From contig CAKZSI010000062.1 in the NCBI GenBank assembly GCA_937918935.1, positions 1-64,000 of the forward strand: a DNA stretch of 64,000 nt. The letters run 5' to 3'. Origin of the DNA: an uncultured Chloroflexales bacterium. GTDB lineage: Bacteria; Chloroflexota; Chloroflexia; Chloroflexales; Chloroflexaceae. Positions 46,308 to 54,256 of the stretch are shown here, piece after piece; within the stretch, counting starts at the first letter, position 1, and each line of letters opens with the position of its first letter. Below the pieces are notes generated by a model that was given only the letters and a program-made list of their open reading frames with translations, was not told the origin of the DNA and searched no databases. A program made the translations under genes and the position numbers.

Positions 46308-46328
46308 AGCTGTGGAGGTGTGGAGGTG
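46300..46328. repeat. 8-bp tandem repeat (AGGTGTGG type), second locus
   Basis: AGGTGTAG, AGCTGTGG and AGGTGTGG follow each other from 46300, then AGGTG. The first unit contributes the last codons and stop of the DUF952 gene. The inverse-oriented CCACACCCC follows near 46340, at the hisS 3' end. Confidence 0.65.
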
Positions 46329-46347
46329 AACTGACACTGCCACACCC

Positions 46348-47649
46348 CTACCCCCTCAGGGCCGCCAGTACGTCCTCCCGTGGCACGCTGCGCTGCTCGC
46401 CGGCGCGCAGGTCCTTCACTACCACCTCGTTGCGCGCCACCTCGTCGGGGCCGAGCACCAGGGCGTAGCGCACCCCTTTGCGGTCGGCCTCCTTGAACTG
46501 CTTGCCCAGCCCTGCGGCGGGGTCGAGGCTCACCAGGGTGTTGACTCCCCCCGCACGCAGTTCGCGGGCCAGCTCAAGACTCGCACCGGTCAACTCGGCG
46601 CTGAAGATGGTCACGTAGGCCATGGCCGTGCTGGTGGTCCGTGGGCCAAGGCCCAGTTCCTCCATTACGTCGTGCAGCCGGTCAATACCGAAGGCCAGGC
46701 CCACGGTGGGAACCGGGCGCCCGGCAAACTGGCCGATCAGTTCATCGTAGCGGCCGCCGCCAAGGAGCGAGCCTTCGGGCCAGTGGGGAGTGATCGTCTC
46801 GAAGACCATGCCCGTGTAGTAGGCCAGGCCGCGAGCCAGGCGCGGAGCCACGCGGAAACGCTCCGCCGGCACACCCATCGCGGCGAGGCCGGCGATAATC
46901 GCCCGCAGGTTGTCCAGCGCGGCGGACGCACGCGCGTCGCCGGCGAGTTGCTCCGTCAGCGCCGCCAGCACCGCGTCGGGTTCGCCCTCGATCTGCACCA
47001 GCGCCAGGATGTGGTCGGCGGCGGCCGGTTGCACACCGGCCCGCAGCAGTTCCTGGCGCACTCCATCGGCGCCGAGTTTGTCGAACTTGTCAATCGCCCG
47101 GTAGACCCCCCCGGCAGCCTCCTCGTCCAGACCGCTGACGCGGGCGATGCCGCCGATCACCTGGCGGTGGTTGAGCAGGGTGGTGAAGCCGGGGAAACCC
47201 AGTTCGGCCAGCGCGTCGGTGAGCAGGGCCACGATCTCGGCGTCGGCGAGCGGCGAACCGCTGCCGACAATATCAACGTCGAACTGGTAAAACTCGCGGT
47301 AGCGCCCGCGTGCCGGGCGTTCGCCGCGATAGCTTGGCCCATAGGCATAGCGGCGCCAGGGCAGGGCCACGGCGGCTCCATACTGGGCCACCACCCGCGC
47401 CAGGGGCACGGTCTGATCGTAGCGCAGGGCCAGGCGTCGGCCCCCGTGATCCTCGAAGCGGTAGATCAGCTTTTCCTCATCACCGAGCTTGCCCTCCAGC
47501 ACCTCGGCGTACTCCACCACCGGCGTCTGCAAGGGCTCGAAGCCATACCGCTCGGCCACCCGCGTGATCACCGTCAGGATGTGCTGGCGCAGCAGCATCG
47601 CCTGGGGCAAATGGTCGCGCATCCCTTTAATGTTTTGAACTTTGGACAT
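46348..47649 (-). CDS. hisS: Histidyl-tRNA synthetase
   Basis: A 433-residue class II aminoacyl-tRNA synthetase. Motif 1 region is KGMRDHLPQ with the following helix, motif 2 is FYQFDVDIVGS after YGPSYRGERPARGRYREF, and histidine-specific motifs are ARGLAYYTGMVFET and GGGRYDELIGQFAG. The anticodon-binding domain occupies the last 95 residues (AYVTIFSAELTGASLELAR). It charges tRNA-His in the cytoplasm. Length is normal for the bacterial form. Confidence 0.96.
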   Translation of the reverse strand: MSKVQNIKGMRDHLPQAMLLRQHILTVITRVAERYGFEPLQTPVVEYAEVLEGKLGDEEKLIYRFEDHGGRRLALRYDQTVPLARVVAQYGAAVALPWRRYAYGPSYRGERPARGRYREFYQFDVDIVGSGSPLADAEIVALLTDALAELGFPGFTTLLNHRQVIGGIARVSGLDEEAAGGVYRAIDKFDKLGADGVRQELLRAGVQPAAADHILALVQIEGEPDAVLAALTEQLAGDARASAALDNLRAIIAGLAAMGVPAERFRVAPRLARGLAYYTGMVFETITPHWPEGSLLGGGRYDELIGQFAGRPVPTVGLAFGIDRLHDVMEELGLGPRTTSTAMAYVTIFSAELTGASLELARELRAGGVNTLVSLDPAAGLGKQFKEADRKGVRYALVLGPDEVARNEVVVKDLRAGEQRSVPREDVLAALRG

Positions 47650-47753
47650 ACGCTGTTCCCAACATGAACATGAGGAAACCAGGTCTCCCCACGCCCCGGC
47701 CTGATGGGAGGGTCGGACAGGGCGAAGCCCTCCCAGGAAGATTCTTACAGGGC

Positions 47754-49367
47754 CTATCGCGCCAGTTCAACCGTCGCCAGATCGAGCATGCCCATAGGCG
47801 TCAACTCCAGCCCACGCACGTAGGGCTTGACCAGCATGTATTCTACGTCATGGTACAACGGGATCAGCGGCGCATCGGCCAGGATGCGCCGCTCCGCCTC
47901 GCGGTACAGGGCCAGGCGCCGGGACTCATCAGGTTCAATGGCCGCCCGGTCGAGTAGCGCGTCCACCTCGGGATTGCCGTAGGCGAAGTGGTTCTCGCCG
48001 CTGCCGCTACGGAACAGGACGTCGAGGAAGTTCTCCGGATCGGGGTAATCGGCGATCCACCCGCTGCTAAACATCGGCAGCGTATTTGTATCGAGCGCGT
48101 CAAGAAACGCGCCGAAGTCCTCGTAATCACGCACTTCGATGGTCAGGCCCAGGTCGCGTTCGGCGACGTCGCGCAGCGTCGCGCTCCACCCGCCATAGGC
48201 CGCGATGGGGGGCAGGCCGGCGACGCCGCCGTAGCGCGACTCGGCCAGCAAGGCTCGCGCCCGCGCAACGTCGGGGGCTGGCAGAGGCAGGTCGGGGTTG
48301 TAGCCCGGCATGCCCGGCGGCAGCACGCCAGCGGCGGGTTGGGCCGCGCCCTGTAGCGACAGGTCGGCGATCTTCTGGCGGTCGAGCAGCAGGGTAAAGG
48401 CCTCGCGAACCTTCGGGTCATCGAAGGGCGGTATACGCACATTCATACCAATATAGAAGAGGGAGAGCTGCGGCACACGAAGCAACTCGCGCGAGAGGGG
48501 ATTGTTCTCATCGCGCACACGGGCCAGGGCATAGGGCGGCACGCTGGTAATATCAATGTCGCCTTCTTCGTAGAGCACCTGCGGATTACTCGCCGCGGCG
48601 CCGATGAGCATCCGCACCCGATCGAGACGCGCCGGTTGGCGATAAAACGCCGGATTGCGCGCCAGCACCAGCAGCCGGTCGTGGTCCCAGCGTTCGATGG
48701 TAAACGGCCCGCTGCCATTGGGCCGCTCGGTCCAGCGGGCCCCACCCCGCTCAACCGCGCGCCGATCCACCACAAAACTGGTCGGATGGGCCAGTTTGGC
48801 CAGGAAGTAGCCTTTAGGGGCGTCAATGGTGATGGTCAGGGTGCGCTCGTCGAGCACCTGCACCCCCTCGATGCGTTCGGCCTGTCCGGCGATCTTCTCG
48901 CGCACCCCCACGATGTCGCCCAGATAGGTGCGGGCGGGCAGAGCGGGGGCCAGACGCGGGTCGGCGGCCCGTTCGAGGCTGTAGCGCACATCTTCGGCGG
49001 TAAGCGGCGCGCCATCGGCAAAACGCGCCTCCGGGCGCAGGCGGAAGGTGTAGGTGCGACCATCCGGCCCCAGGTCCCACGCCTCGGCCAGATCCGGCTC
49101 CGGCGCCAGGCGGTTGGAGAGGCGCACCAGGCCGCTGAAGATCTGCCGCGCGACGAAGGCGCTGGTTACATCGCCTACCAGGGCCGGATCGAGCGTCTGC
49201 GGGTCACGGGCGCCGAGGGCCATGATCAGCGTGCCGCCAGAGGCGGCATCGCCCCCGGGGAAGGGCGCCGGCGTCGCGCCGGGGGCAGAGGGCAGCAGGG
49301 TGCAACCGGCGACGAGCAGGATCGCCAGGAGGAGCAGGATGGGGCGGTAGAGGGGTGGTAGGGTCAT
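47754..49367 (-). CDS. Peptide ABC transporter substrate-binding lipoprotein (OppA/DppA family)
   Basis: A 537-residue exported protein with lipobox LLVAGC (Cys about 22). The mature part has the SBP_bac_5 hallmarks: LIMALGARDPQTLDPALVGD, YTFRLRPEARFADGAPLTAE, DVRYSLERA, GSGPFTIERWDHDRLLVLAR and MFSSGWIADYPDPENFLDVL. It should bind oligopeptides or other oligomers. No permease or ATPase gene is adjacent, so it is an orphan component. Confidence 0.9.
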   Translation of the reverse strand: MTLPPLYRPILLLLAILLVAGCTLLPSAPGATPAPFPGGDAASGGTLIMALGARDPQTLDPALVGDVTSAFVARQIFSGLVRLSNRLAPEPDLAEAWDLGPDGRTYTFRLRPEARFADGAPLTAEDVRYSLERAADPRLAPALPARTYLGDIVGVREKIAGQAERIEGVQVLDERTLTITIDAPKGYFLAKLAHPTSFVVDRRAVERGGARWTERPNGSGPFTIERWDHDRLLVLARNPAFYRQPARLDRVRMLIGAAASNPQVLYEEGDIDITSVPPYALARVRDENNPLSRELLRVPQLSLFYIGMNVRIPPFDDPKVREAFTLLLDRQKIADLSLQGAAQPAAGVLPPGMPGYNPDLPLPAPDVARARALLAESRYGGVAGLPPIAAYGGWSATLRDVAERDLGLTIEVRDYEDFGAFLDALDTNTLPMFSSGWIADYPDPENFLDVLFRSGSGENHFAYGNPEVDALLDRAAIEPDESRRLALYREAERRILADAPLIPLYHDVEYMLVKPYVRGLELTPMGMLDLATVELAR

Positions 49368-49513
49368 GATGTCAGGTATTATACACCGGGGAACGCCTTG
49401 CCAATAAAGTGGGGCTTACGGCCCCTAAGAATACTCGTTTGGAGGCGCGCAGATCCTTTGATCCTCCCCGCAGAGGAGAAATGACACAGTGTACCTCGCA
49501 TGGTCGTTCTTCC

Positions 49514-49542
49514 TTGACACTCACGCGTGGCGGTCCTATAAT
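49514..49542 (+). promoter_or_regulatory. Consensus sigma-70 promoter (TTGACA-17-TATAAT)
   Basis: TTGACA at 49514-49519 and TATAAT at 49537-49542 with a 17-nt spacer: both hexamers are perfect. It points toward the methyltransferase gene. It is the only exact match to the consensus that was noticed in the window. Confidence 0.8.
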
Positions 49543-49637
49543 CGTAAAACATTCGAGCTACTTGGCATTGGTTCACACTTGTGTTACCTGGTGTCCTGGG
49601 TTCGCCAGCGCGCGCCGCGGGCGGAACAAGAAGGAGC

Positions 49638-49658
49638 GCGGAGGGCGGCGCCCTCCGC
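49638..49658. repeat. Hairpin in the leader of the R-M operon
   Basis: GCGGAGGGC and GCCCTCCGC are perfect 9-bp arms flanking GGC. It lies about 95 nt after the -10 hexamer and 100 nt before the start codon, and may be an attenuator or a repeat-family copy. Confidence 0.45.
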
Positions 49659-49758
49659 ATCTTTCCACAACGGTTACGTAACATGCCGCGCGGCGAAACG
49701 ACGTCAAAGGTAAGTATTGATTGAACCCGTGTATTCTCACACGAGGAGGTCATACCGC

Positions 49759-50769
49759 TTGAATCACGAGGCGCACATAGCCTTGAACGGGCCAGACGTG
49801 GATCTCAGCCTGTGGGTTCCGCAGGAATTGAAGTCACTTGTAGTTAATAGTGATCATCAAACGGCAATCCCGGCGATAGCCAGAGACGCGGGTCTGATGA
49901 GCGCGATCGATGATGTTGTTCGTTCGATCCCGACGCAGCATCACCTTTACCTCCGCGATGCGCGATCTCTGAGCGATCTGGCGCCTGACTCGGTACACCT
50001 TGTCTTGACCTCCCCACCCTACTGGACCCTCAAAGAGTACCGTTACTCCGAGGGCCAGCTCGGGCAGATCGCAGACTACGAGATGTTCCTAGCCGAGCTT
50101 GATAAAGTCTGGACCCACTGTTTCCGCGCGCTGGCGCCCGGTGGCCGTCTCATCTGCGTTGTTGGCGATGTCTGTCTTTCCCGACGGAAGAATGACGGAC
50201 GACACACTGTCGTCCCTCTCCATGCATCAATCCAGGAGCGTTGTCGTCGCATCGGGTTTGATAATCTCGCTCCCATTATCTGGCACAAGATCGCGAATGC
50301 CGCGTATGAGGTGGAGAACGGCAAGGCTGGTTTCCTGGGCAAGCCCTACGAGCCAAACGCGGTTATCAAGAACGATATCGAGTTTATTCTTATGGAGCGA
50401 AAACCTGGCGGCTATCGGAAACCTTCGCCAGCCAAGCGTTTGCTGAGCATCATTTCATCAGACAATTACCAGCAGTGGTTCCAACAGATCTGGACCGGAC
50501 TTACGGGGGCTTCAACGCGCGACCATCCCGCTCCATACCCGATTGAACTGGCTGAGCGGCTGATTCGCATGTTCAGTTTTGTTGGCGATACGGTGCTCGA
50601 TCCGTTCATGGGCACAGGCACTACAAGTATAGCGGCGGCCCGGTGTGGGCGGAACAGTGTCGGCTGCGAAATAGACCCGCACTACTTCGACATGGCCGAG
50701 CGACGCATTCGCAATGAGACGACCGGATTGTTTTCTAACGTTCAAATTAATATCTTCAAGGGTCAATAG
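49759..50769 (+). CDS. Type II DNA methyltransferase, beta class with TSPPYW motif
   Basis: A 336-residue S-adenosylmethionine-dependent DNA methyltransferase. The catalytic motif IV (LVLTSPPYWTLKEYR, residues about 81-95) precedes motif I-type DPFMGTGTTSIAAARCG (about 281-297), the beta-class order. TSPPYW is typical of N4-cytosine enzymes, whereas adenine enzymes usually have D/N-PPY; this is an inference. The TTG at 49759 is chosen because GAGGAGGT ends 8 nt before it; the frame is open to 49717. It is followed 8 nt later by an endonuclease gene. Codon use looks less GC-biased than neighbours. Confidence 0.9.
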   Translation: MNHEAHIALNGPDVDLSLWVPQELKSLVVNSDHQTAIPAIARDAGLMSAIDDVVRSIPTQHHLYLRDARSLSDLAPDSVHLVLTSPPYWTLKEYRYSEGQLGQIADYEMFLAELDKVWTHCFRALAPGGRLICVVGDVCLSRRKNDGRHTVVPLHASIQERCRRIGFDNLAPIIWHKIANAAYEVENGKAGFLGKPYEPNAVIKNDIEFILMERKPGGYRKPSPAKRLLSIISSDNYQQWFQQIWTGLTGASTRDHPAPYPIELAERLIRMFSFVGDTVLDPFMGTGTTSIAAARCGRNSVGCEIDPHYFDMAERRIRNETTGLFSNVQINIFKGQ

Positions 50770-50777
50770 AACGCTCA

Positions 50778-51509
50778 ATGGCAACGAGCCGTAACGATCT
50801 GACACAGGCCGTCCAGGCTGCCGTGCGCCACTTCTGGCAGACGCGCGAACGCCAGGCAGGCACCCAGGGCGCGAAATCGGGGAACCGTGATCGCGGAGCG
50901 CGCAGTGCCGTTACGGGAGGCGCGCATCTTGACGGCTTCGCCGAATTGATCCGCACACTCGTGGTGAATGCGGGTATCAGCGATGCGGCCGTTCATCGCC
51001 GAACACGGGTCGAATTGCCGGGTTACTATCGTGCCGAGAAAAAATGGGATCTCGTAATCGTCGTCGATGGCCGTCTCTTTGCAACCGTTGAGTTTAAAGC
51101 GCAAGTGGGGCCCTCTTTTGGAAACAACTACAACAACCGAACCGAAGAGGCGCTGGGCAACGCAACTGATTACTGGGCCGCTTACCGCGAAGGCGCATTT
51201 AGAGGTTCACCTAAACCCTGGTCGGGCTATCTCATCCTTTTGGAAGACGCCGCTGGATCTACTTGCCCGATTTCTGTAGCCGAGCCACATTTTCCCGCGT
51301 TCAGCGAGTTTCGCGGCGCGTCCTACGCCAAACGCTATGAAATCCTTTTGACCAGGATGGTACGTGATCGTCTCTACGACGCGGCGTGTCTGATTCTTTC
51401 CCCGAGAGAGGCAATCCCAACCGGCGCGTTCACCGAGCCGTGCGCGGAATTGTCGTTCATTACTTTTGCCGAGAGTCTTCTTGCTCGGGCCATCGCGTAT
51501 GACACGTGA
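50778..51509 (+). CDS. PaeR7I/XhoI-family type II restriction endonuclease
   Basis: A 243-residue protein closely matching the PaeR7I family: the stretch AEKKWDLVIVVDGRLFATVE, FKAQVGPSFGNNYNNRTEEA and WAAYREGAFRGSPKPW. The presumed PD-(D/E)XK residues are Asp91, Glu105 and Lys107 (WDL...EFK). PaeR7I and XhoI cut CTCGAG between C and T; the same target is likely here but not proven. It is co-transcribed with the methyltransferase that must protect the host. Several CTCGAG sites occur in this window, so they need protection. Confidence 0.9.
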   Translation: MATSRNDLTQAVQAAVRHFWQTRERQAGTQGAKSGNRDRGARSAVTGGAHLDGFAELIRTLVVNAGISDAAVHRRTRVELPGYYRAEKKWDLVIVVDGRLFATVEFKAQVGPSFGNNYNNRTEEALGNATDYWAAYREGAFRGSPKPWSGYLILLEDAAGSTCPISVAEPHFPAFSEFRGASYAKRYEILLTRMVRDRLYDAACLILSPREAIPTGAFTEPCAELSFITFAESLLARAIAYDT

Positions 51510-51548
51510 ATAGCTCTATGTTCACCTTCGCGCCTTCGTCGTGAACAC

Positions 51549-52733
51549 TCACCCCAGCTCGCTCCCCGCCAGTTGCCCGCACGCTGCGGCGATGGCCACG
51601 CCACGCTCGACGCGCACCGTGCAGGGGATCTGGTAGTCGAGCAGGATCTGCCGGAAGTCGAGCACGCGCTGGCGCTCGGAGCGGCCAAGGGGCATACCCG
51701 GCACGGGGTTCCAGGGGATCAAGTTCACATGGCAGAGCAACGGCGGCCCCTTGCTCACCCCCTGGCCACGCAGCAGCTTCGCCAGGGCCAGGGCCTGATG
51801 CGGGTGGTCGTTGCGCCCCTGGAGCAAGACATACTCGAAGCTGACCCGGCGGCCAGTTCTGGTGATATACTCGCGGGTGGCGCCGAGCAGTTCCGCCAGC
51901 GGGTAGCGCCGGTTAACCGGCATCAGCTCAGAGCGCAGGGCGTCGTCGGGGGCGTGGAGCGAGATCGCCAGGTTGATCGGCAGGCGCTCGCCGGCCAGCC
52001 GGCGAATGCCGGGAGGCAGGCCGACCGTCGAAACGGTCATGGCCCGCGCGCCCAGGTTGAAGCCCTGGGGGTCGTGCAGCCGTTCGACCGCCGCCCACCA
52101 GCGGTCGTAGTTGGCGAACGGCTCGCCCATCCCCATGAACACCAGGTTGGTAATCCGGCCCACCTGGCGCGTGACCCGCTCGCTGAAGGGTTCGCCCTCG
52201 GCGCCCCACCACTGCCCGTCATCGCCGAGGGCGGCGGCATCGGCGGCGTGCGGGGCCAGTGCGGCGATCGGCGCCTCGGCCCGTTGCCAGCGGCGCAACT
52301 CCCGCGAGGCCCACAGGGCCTGCTCGACGATCTCGCCGGTGGTCAGGTTGCGTAGCAGCCCCAGCTTGCCGGTGGCGCAGAAGACACAGCCCATCCCGCA
52401 GCCGGCCTGGGTCGAGACGCAGGCCGTGGCCCGATCGGGGTAGATCATCAGCACCGTCTCGACCACGGCCCCGCCAGGGAGGCGGAGGATGGCCTTGCGC
52501 GTCAGCCCGTCGTCGGCGACCTGCACCTGCGCCAGGCTCAGGCTGCCGATAGTCGTCTCGGCGCGTAACCGCTCGCGCAGCGCCGCCGGCAGATCGGTCA
52601 TCGCCGCCGGGTCGTCTATCAGGTTCACATAGAGCTGGCGGTAGATCTGCCGGGCGCGGAAGGGAGGCTGGCCCCACTCGCGCATGAGCGCCTCAATCTC
52701 CGGGAGGGTCAGATTGTAGAGCGATGGGATCAT
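51549..52733 (-). CDS. rlmN: 23S rRNA (adenine-C2)-methyltransferase RlmN
   Basis: A 394-residue radical SAM enzyme. The cluster ligands are Cys112, Cys116 and Cys119 in [12 protein letters not shown], followed by LTTGEIVEQ. Other RlmN motifs are [43 protein letters not shown] and LIPWNPVPG. The resolving Cys is in [10 protein letters not shown] near the C-terminus. A stretch of about 40 residues inserted after the cluster motif (near [18 protein letters not shown]) makes it longer than E. coli RlmN. It methylates A2503 of 23S rRNA and A37 of some tRNAs. Confidence 0.94.
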   Translation of the reverse strand: MIPSLYNLTLPEIEALMREWGQPPFRARQIYRQLYVNLIDDPAAMTDLPAALRERLRAETTIGSLSLAQVQVADDGLTRKAILRLPGGAVVETVLMIYPDRATACVSTQAGCGMGCVFCATGKLGLLRNLTTGEIVEQALWASRELRRWQRAEAPIAALAPHAADAAALGDDGQWWGAEGEPFSERVTRQVGRITNLVFMGMGEPFANYDRWWAAVERLHDPQGFNLGARAMTVSTVGLPPGIRRLAGERLPINLAISLHAPDDALRSELMPVNRRYPLAELLGATREYITRTGRRVSFEYVLLQGRNDHPHQALALAKLLRGQGVSKGPPLLCHVNLIPWNPVPGMPLGRSERQRVLDFRQILLDYQIPCTVRVERGVAIAAACGQLAGSELG

Positions 52734-52795
52734 GGGTCTATGGCCATGGTCCTCTACCGGTTGGAGGATTGAATGTTTATGGGGCCTATCCTGAA

Positions 52796-52910
52796 TAGTG
52801 TGTGAATGAAGTTTGTCTGGCAACTCCGCGCCCTCCCCCACTGGAGGAGGAAGGCCGGCGCCTCCCCCCGGTGGGGGGAGGCTGGGAGGGGGGCGGAAAT
52901 GCAAGGAAAC
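52796..52910. mobile_element. MITE-like element, copy B (right end lost)
   Basis: The left end TAGTGTGTGAA (52796-52806) differs by one base from the consensus TAGTCTGTGAA. The core has the pyrimidine arm (CGCCCTCCCCCACTGG) and the purine arm GGCTGGGAGGGGGGCGGAA with GAAATGC. No right inverted end is found before the DUF35 gene's 3' end. Confidence 0.5.
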
Positions 52911-52931
52911 TTAGGAGGACTTCCCCTGCGC

Positions 52932-53327
52932 TTATCTCAACCCTGGACGGAACTTGTACCCGTAGACGAGCACCCCGTCCTCGCCCGTATCAGCCAGGCG
53001 CCGCGTGACCATCTCGACCGGCATGCCAATGGCCAGGTCCTCCTCGGCGCAGTCGGTGAGCTGTGCGGTCACCAGGGGGCCTTCCTCCAGACGGACCATG
53101 CCCACCGCGTAGATGCCGAAGCTCTCGTACCCGGCAGGCGGCTGCCGCAGCACGCTGAAGCTGTAGAGTTCGCCGCGACCGCTCAGCGGCGCCGGCTCCC
53201 AGACGTCTGGTTCTTCACCCAGCGCCGGAGGTTGGGGCGGAAAGCGCACCACTCCGCTGTGACGATGGCGCTGGCCCTCGAGGCGGTAACGGGTGGCGCG
53301 GGCGCGCCAGTGACGGGCAATTTCCAT
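52932..53327 (-). CDS. DUF35 OB-fold protein lacking zinc-ribbon cysteines
   Basis: A 131-residue protein. The N-terminal HWRARATRYRLEGQRHRHSG followed by VVRFPPQPP corresponds to the DUF35 rubredoxin-like zinc ribbon, in which CxxCG and a second Cys pair normally bind zinc; here the first pair is His21/Ser24 and the second is Pro-rich. The OB-fold (GELYSFSVLRQPPAGYESFG, then IYAVGMVRLEEGPLVTAQLT) is well kept. In archaea DUF35 proteins bridge acetoacetyl-CoA thiolase and HMG-CoA synthase. Thiolase-like and synthase genes lie upstream on the same strand. GAGGTG lies 6 nt before the ATG. Confidence 0.85.
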   Translation of the reverse strand: MEIARHWRARATRYRLEGQRHRHSGVVRFPPQPPALGEEPDVWEPAPLSGRGELYSFSVLRQPPAGYESFGIYAVGMVRLEEGPLVTAQLTDCAEEDLAIGMPVEMVTRRLADTGEDGVLVYGYKFRPGLR

Positions 53328-53357
53328 TGTGACACCTCGTAAACTATGAACCTTGCC

Positions 53358-53972
53358 TCAGGGCGAAAAACCGCCCGAAGCGCCCAACAGTGCTGCGATT
53401 AACGCGGCAAAGAAGAGGACAAAACACAGAACGATCGCCACGCCAATCGCCAACAGAATGAGCACCACGTACAGGGCCTTGTTTGCCGGCAGGTTCATCC
53501 CCGACTGAATGGCCAGATAGGTCATGTAGAGACCGTAGATCGACACGGCAAAGGAGAGAACCACTCCCACAAACGGGATAATACCGACCAGACTGCCGAT
53601 TACGGTCAACGGCGCGCTGAACAGCGCGAAGCCGTAGGCCAGTTCGCCGAACGCGCCGGTGCCGCCGAAGGCGCGACCGAGCAGGTAGACGATCCCCCAG
53701 TAGATCAACAGAAAGACCACCGTACCAATCAATGCAGTGGGGATCAAAAAGAAAATATCCGATGGTTGGCCTGCTGCCATATCCGACTCGAGACCCGGTA
53801 TCCTCGGTGGAAATAGCAGTGACCCGATCCAGCTAAGAACCGCATTGATCAGACCCGCTATGAGCGAGTAGATCAGCGCCCACCCCAGGTTGTTCTGTTC
53901 GTGCTCCTCAAAGGTCGAGGCCGACGGACGAGTCAGGACCGCGATGCTGCCGTTGATCATTTGCTGGAACAT
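53358..53972 (-). CDS. Yip1-family membrane protein
   Basis: A 204-residue protein with about five hydrophobic helices; NLGWALIYSLIAGLINAVLS, TALIGTVVFLLIYWGIVYLL, GELAYGFALFSAPLTVIGSL and VIPFVG-type turns match the YIP1 domain family. Function unknown. It lies between the DUF35 and thiolase-like genes on the same strand. GGAGG is 4 nt before the ATG at 53972. Confidence 0.7.
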   Translation of the reverse strand: MFQQMINGSIAVLTRPSASTFEEHEQNNLGWALIYSLIAGLINAVLSWIGSLLFPPRIPGLESDMAAGQPSDIFFLIPTALIGTVVFLLIYWGIVYLLGRAFGGTGAFGELAYGFALFSAPLTVIGSLVGIIPFVGVVLSFAVSIYGLYMTYLAIQSGMNLPANKALYVVLILLAIGVAIVLCFVLFFAALIAALLGASGGFSP

Positions 53973-54179
53973 TGTGCCTCCTCTAGTTGGCAGATTGCGA
54001 TGTGTATTGTAGCGGATAGAACGAACTAGAGGAAGACCCATTCTCGTTTCTTAATGAATTGATAACAATTTGTTATCAAAGTAGCAGCACCTTACGAGAA
54101 GGTCCATACCGTTTCTCATTGCGGCGACGTGCAGGGCCATAGGCATACCCCACCCATGTGAGGAGGGATTATCAATAAG

Positions 54180-54202
54180 GTGGGGAAACCGGGTTTCCCC
54201 AC
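54180..54202. repeat. GTGGGGAAACC-G-GGTTTCCCCAC palindrome
   Basis: Perfect 11-bp arms with a 1-nt centre, followed by CGCCCCGGCC as in other copies. It lies 3' of the thiolase-like gene and may end its transcript. Confidence 0.7.
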
Positions 54203-54256
54203 GCCCCGGCCTCTGAGGCAACCTGGCAGCACAACCCTCAAGGTCGCACCGTTGTG

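Larger units (their letters stand above)
49368..49758. other. Leader region of the restriction-modification operon
   Basis: The region contains a consensus promoter at 49514-49542 and a GC-rich hairpin at 49638-49658, then a strong GAGGAGGT site at 49743-49750. The leader between promoter and start is about 210 nt. Its composition is less GC-biased than the flanks. No gene is supported. Confidence 0.6.
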
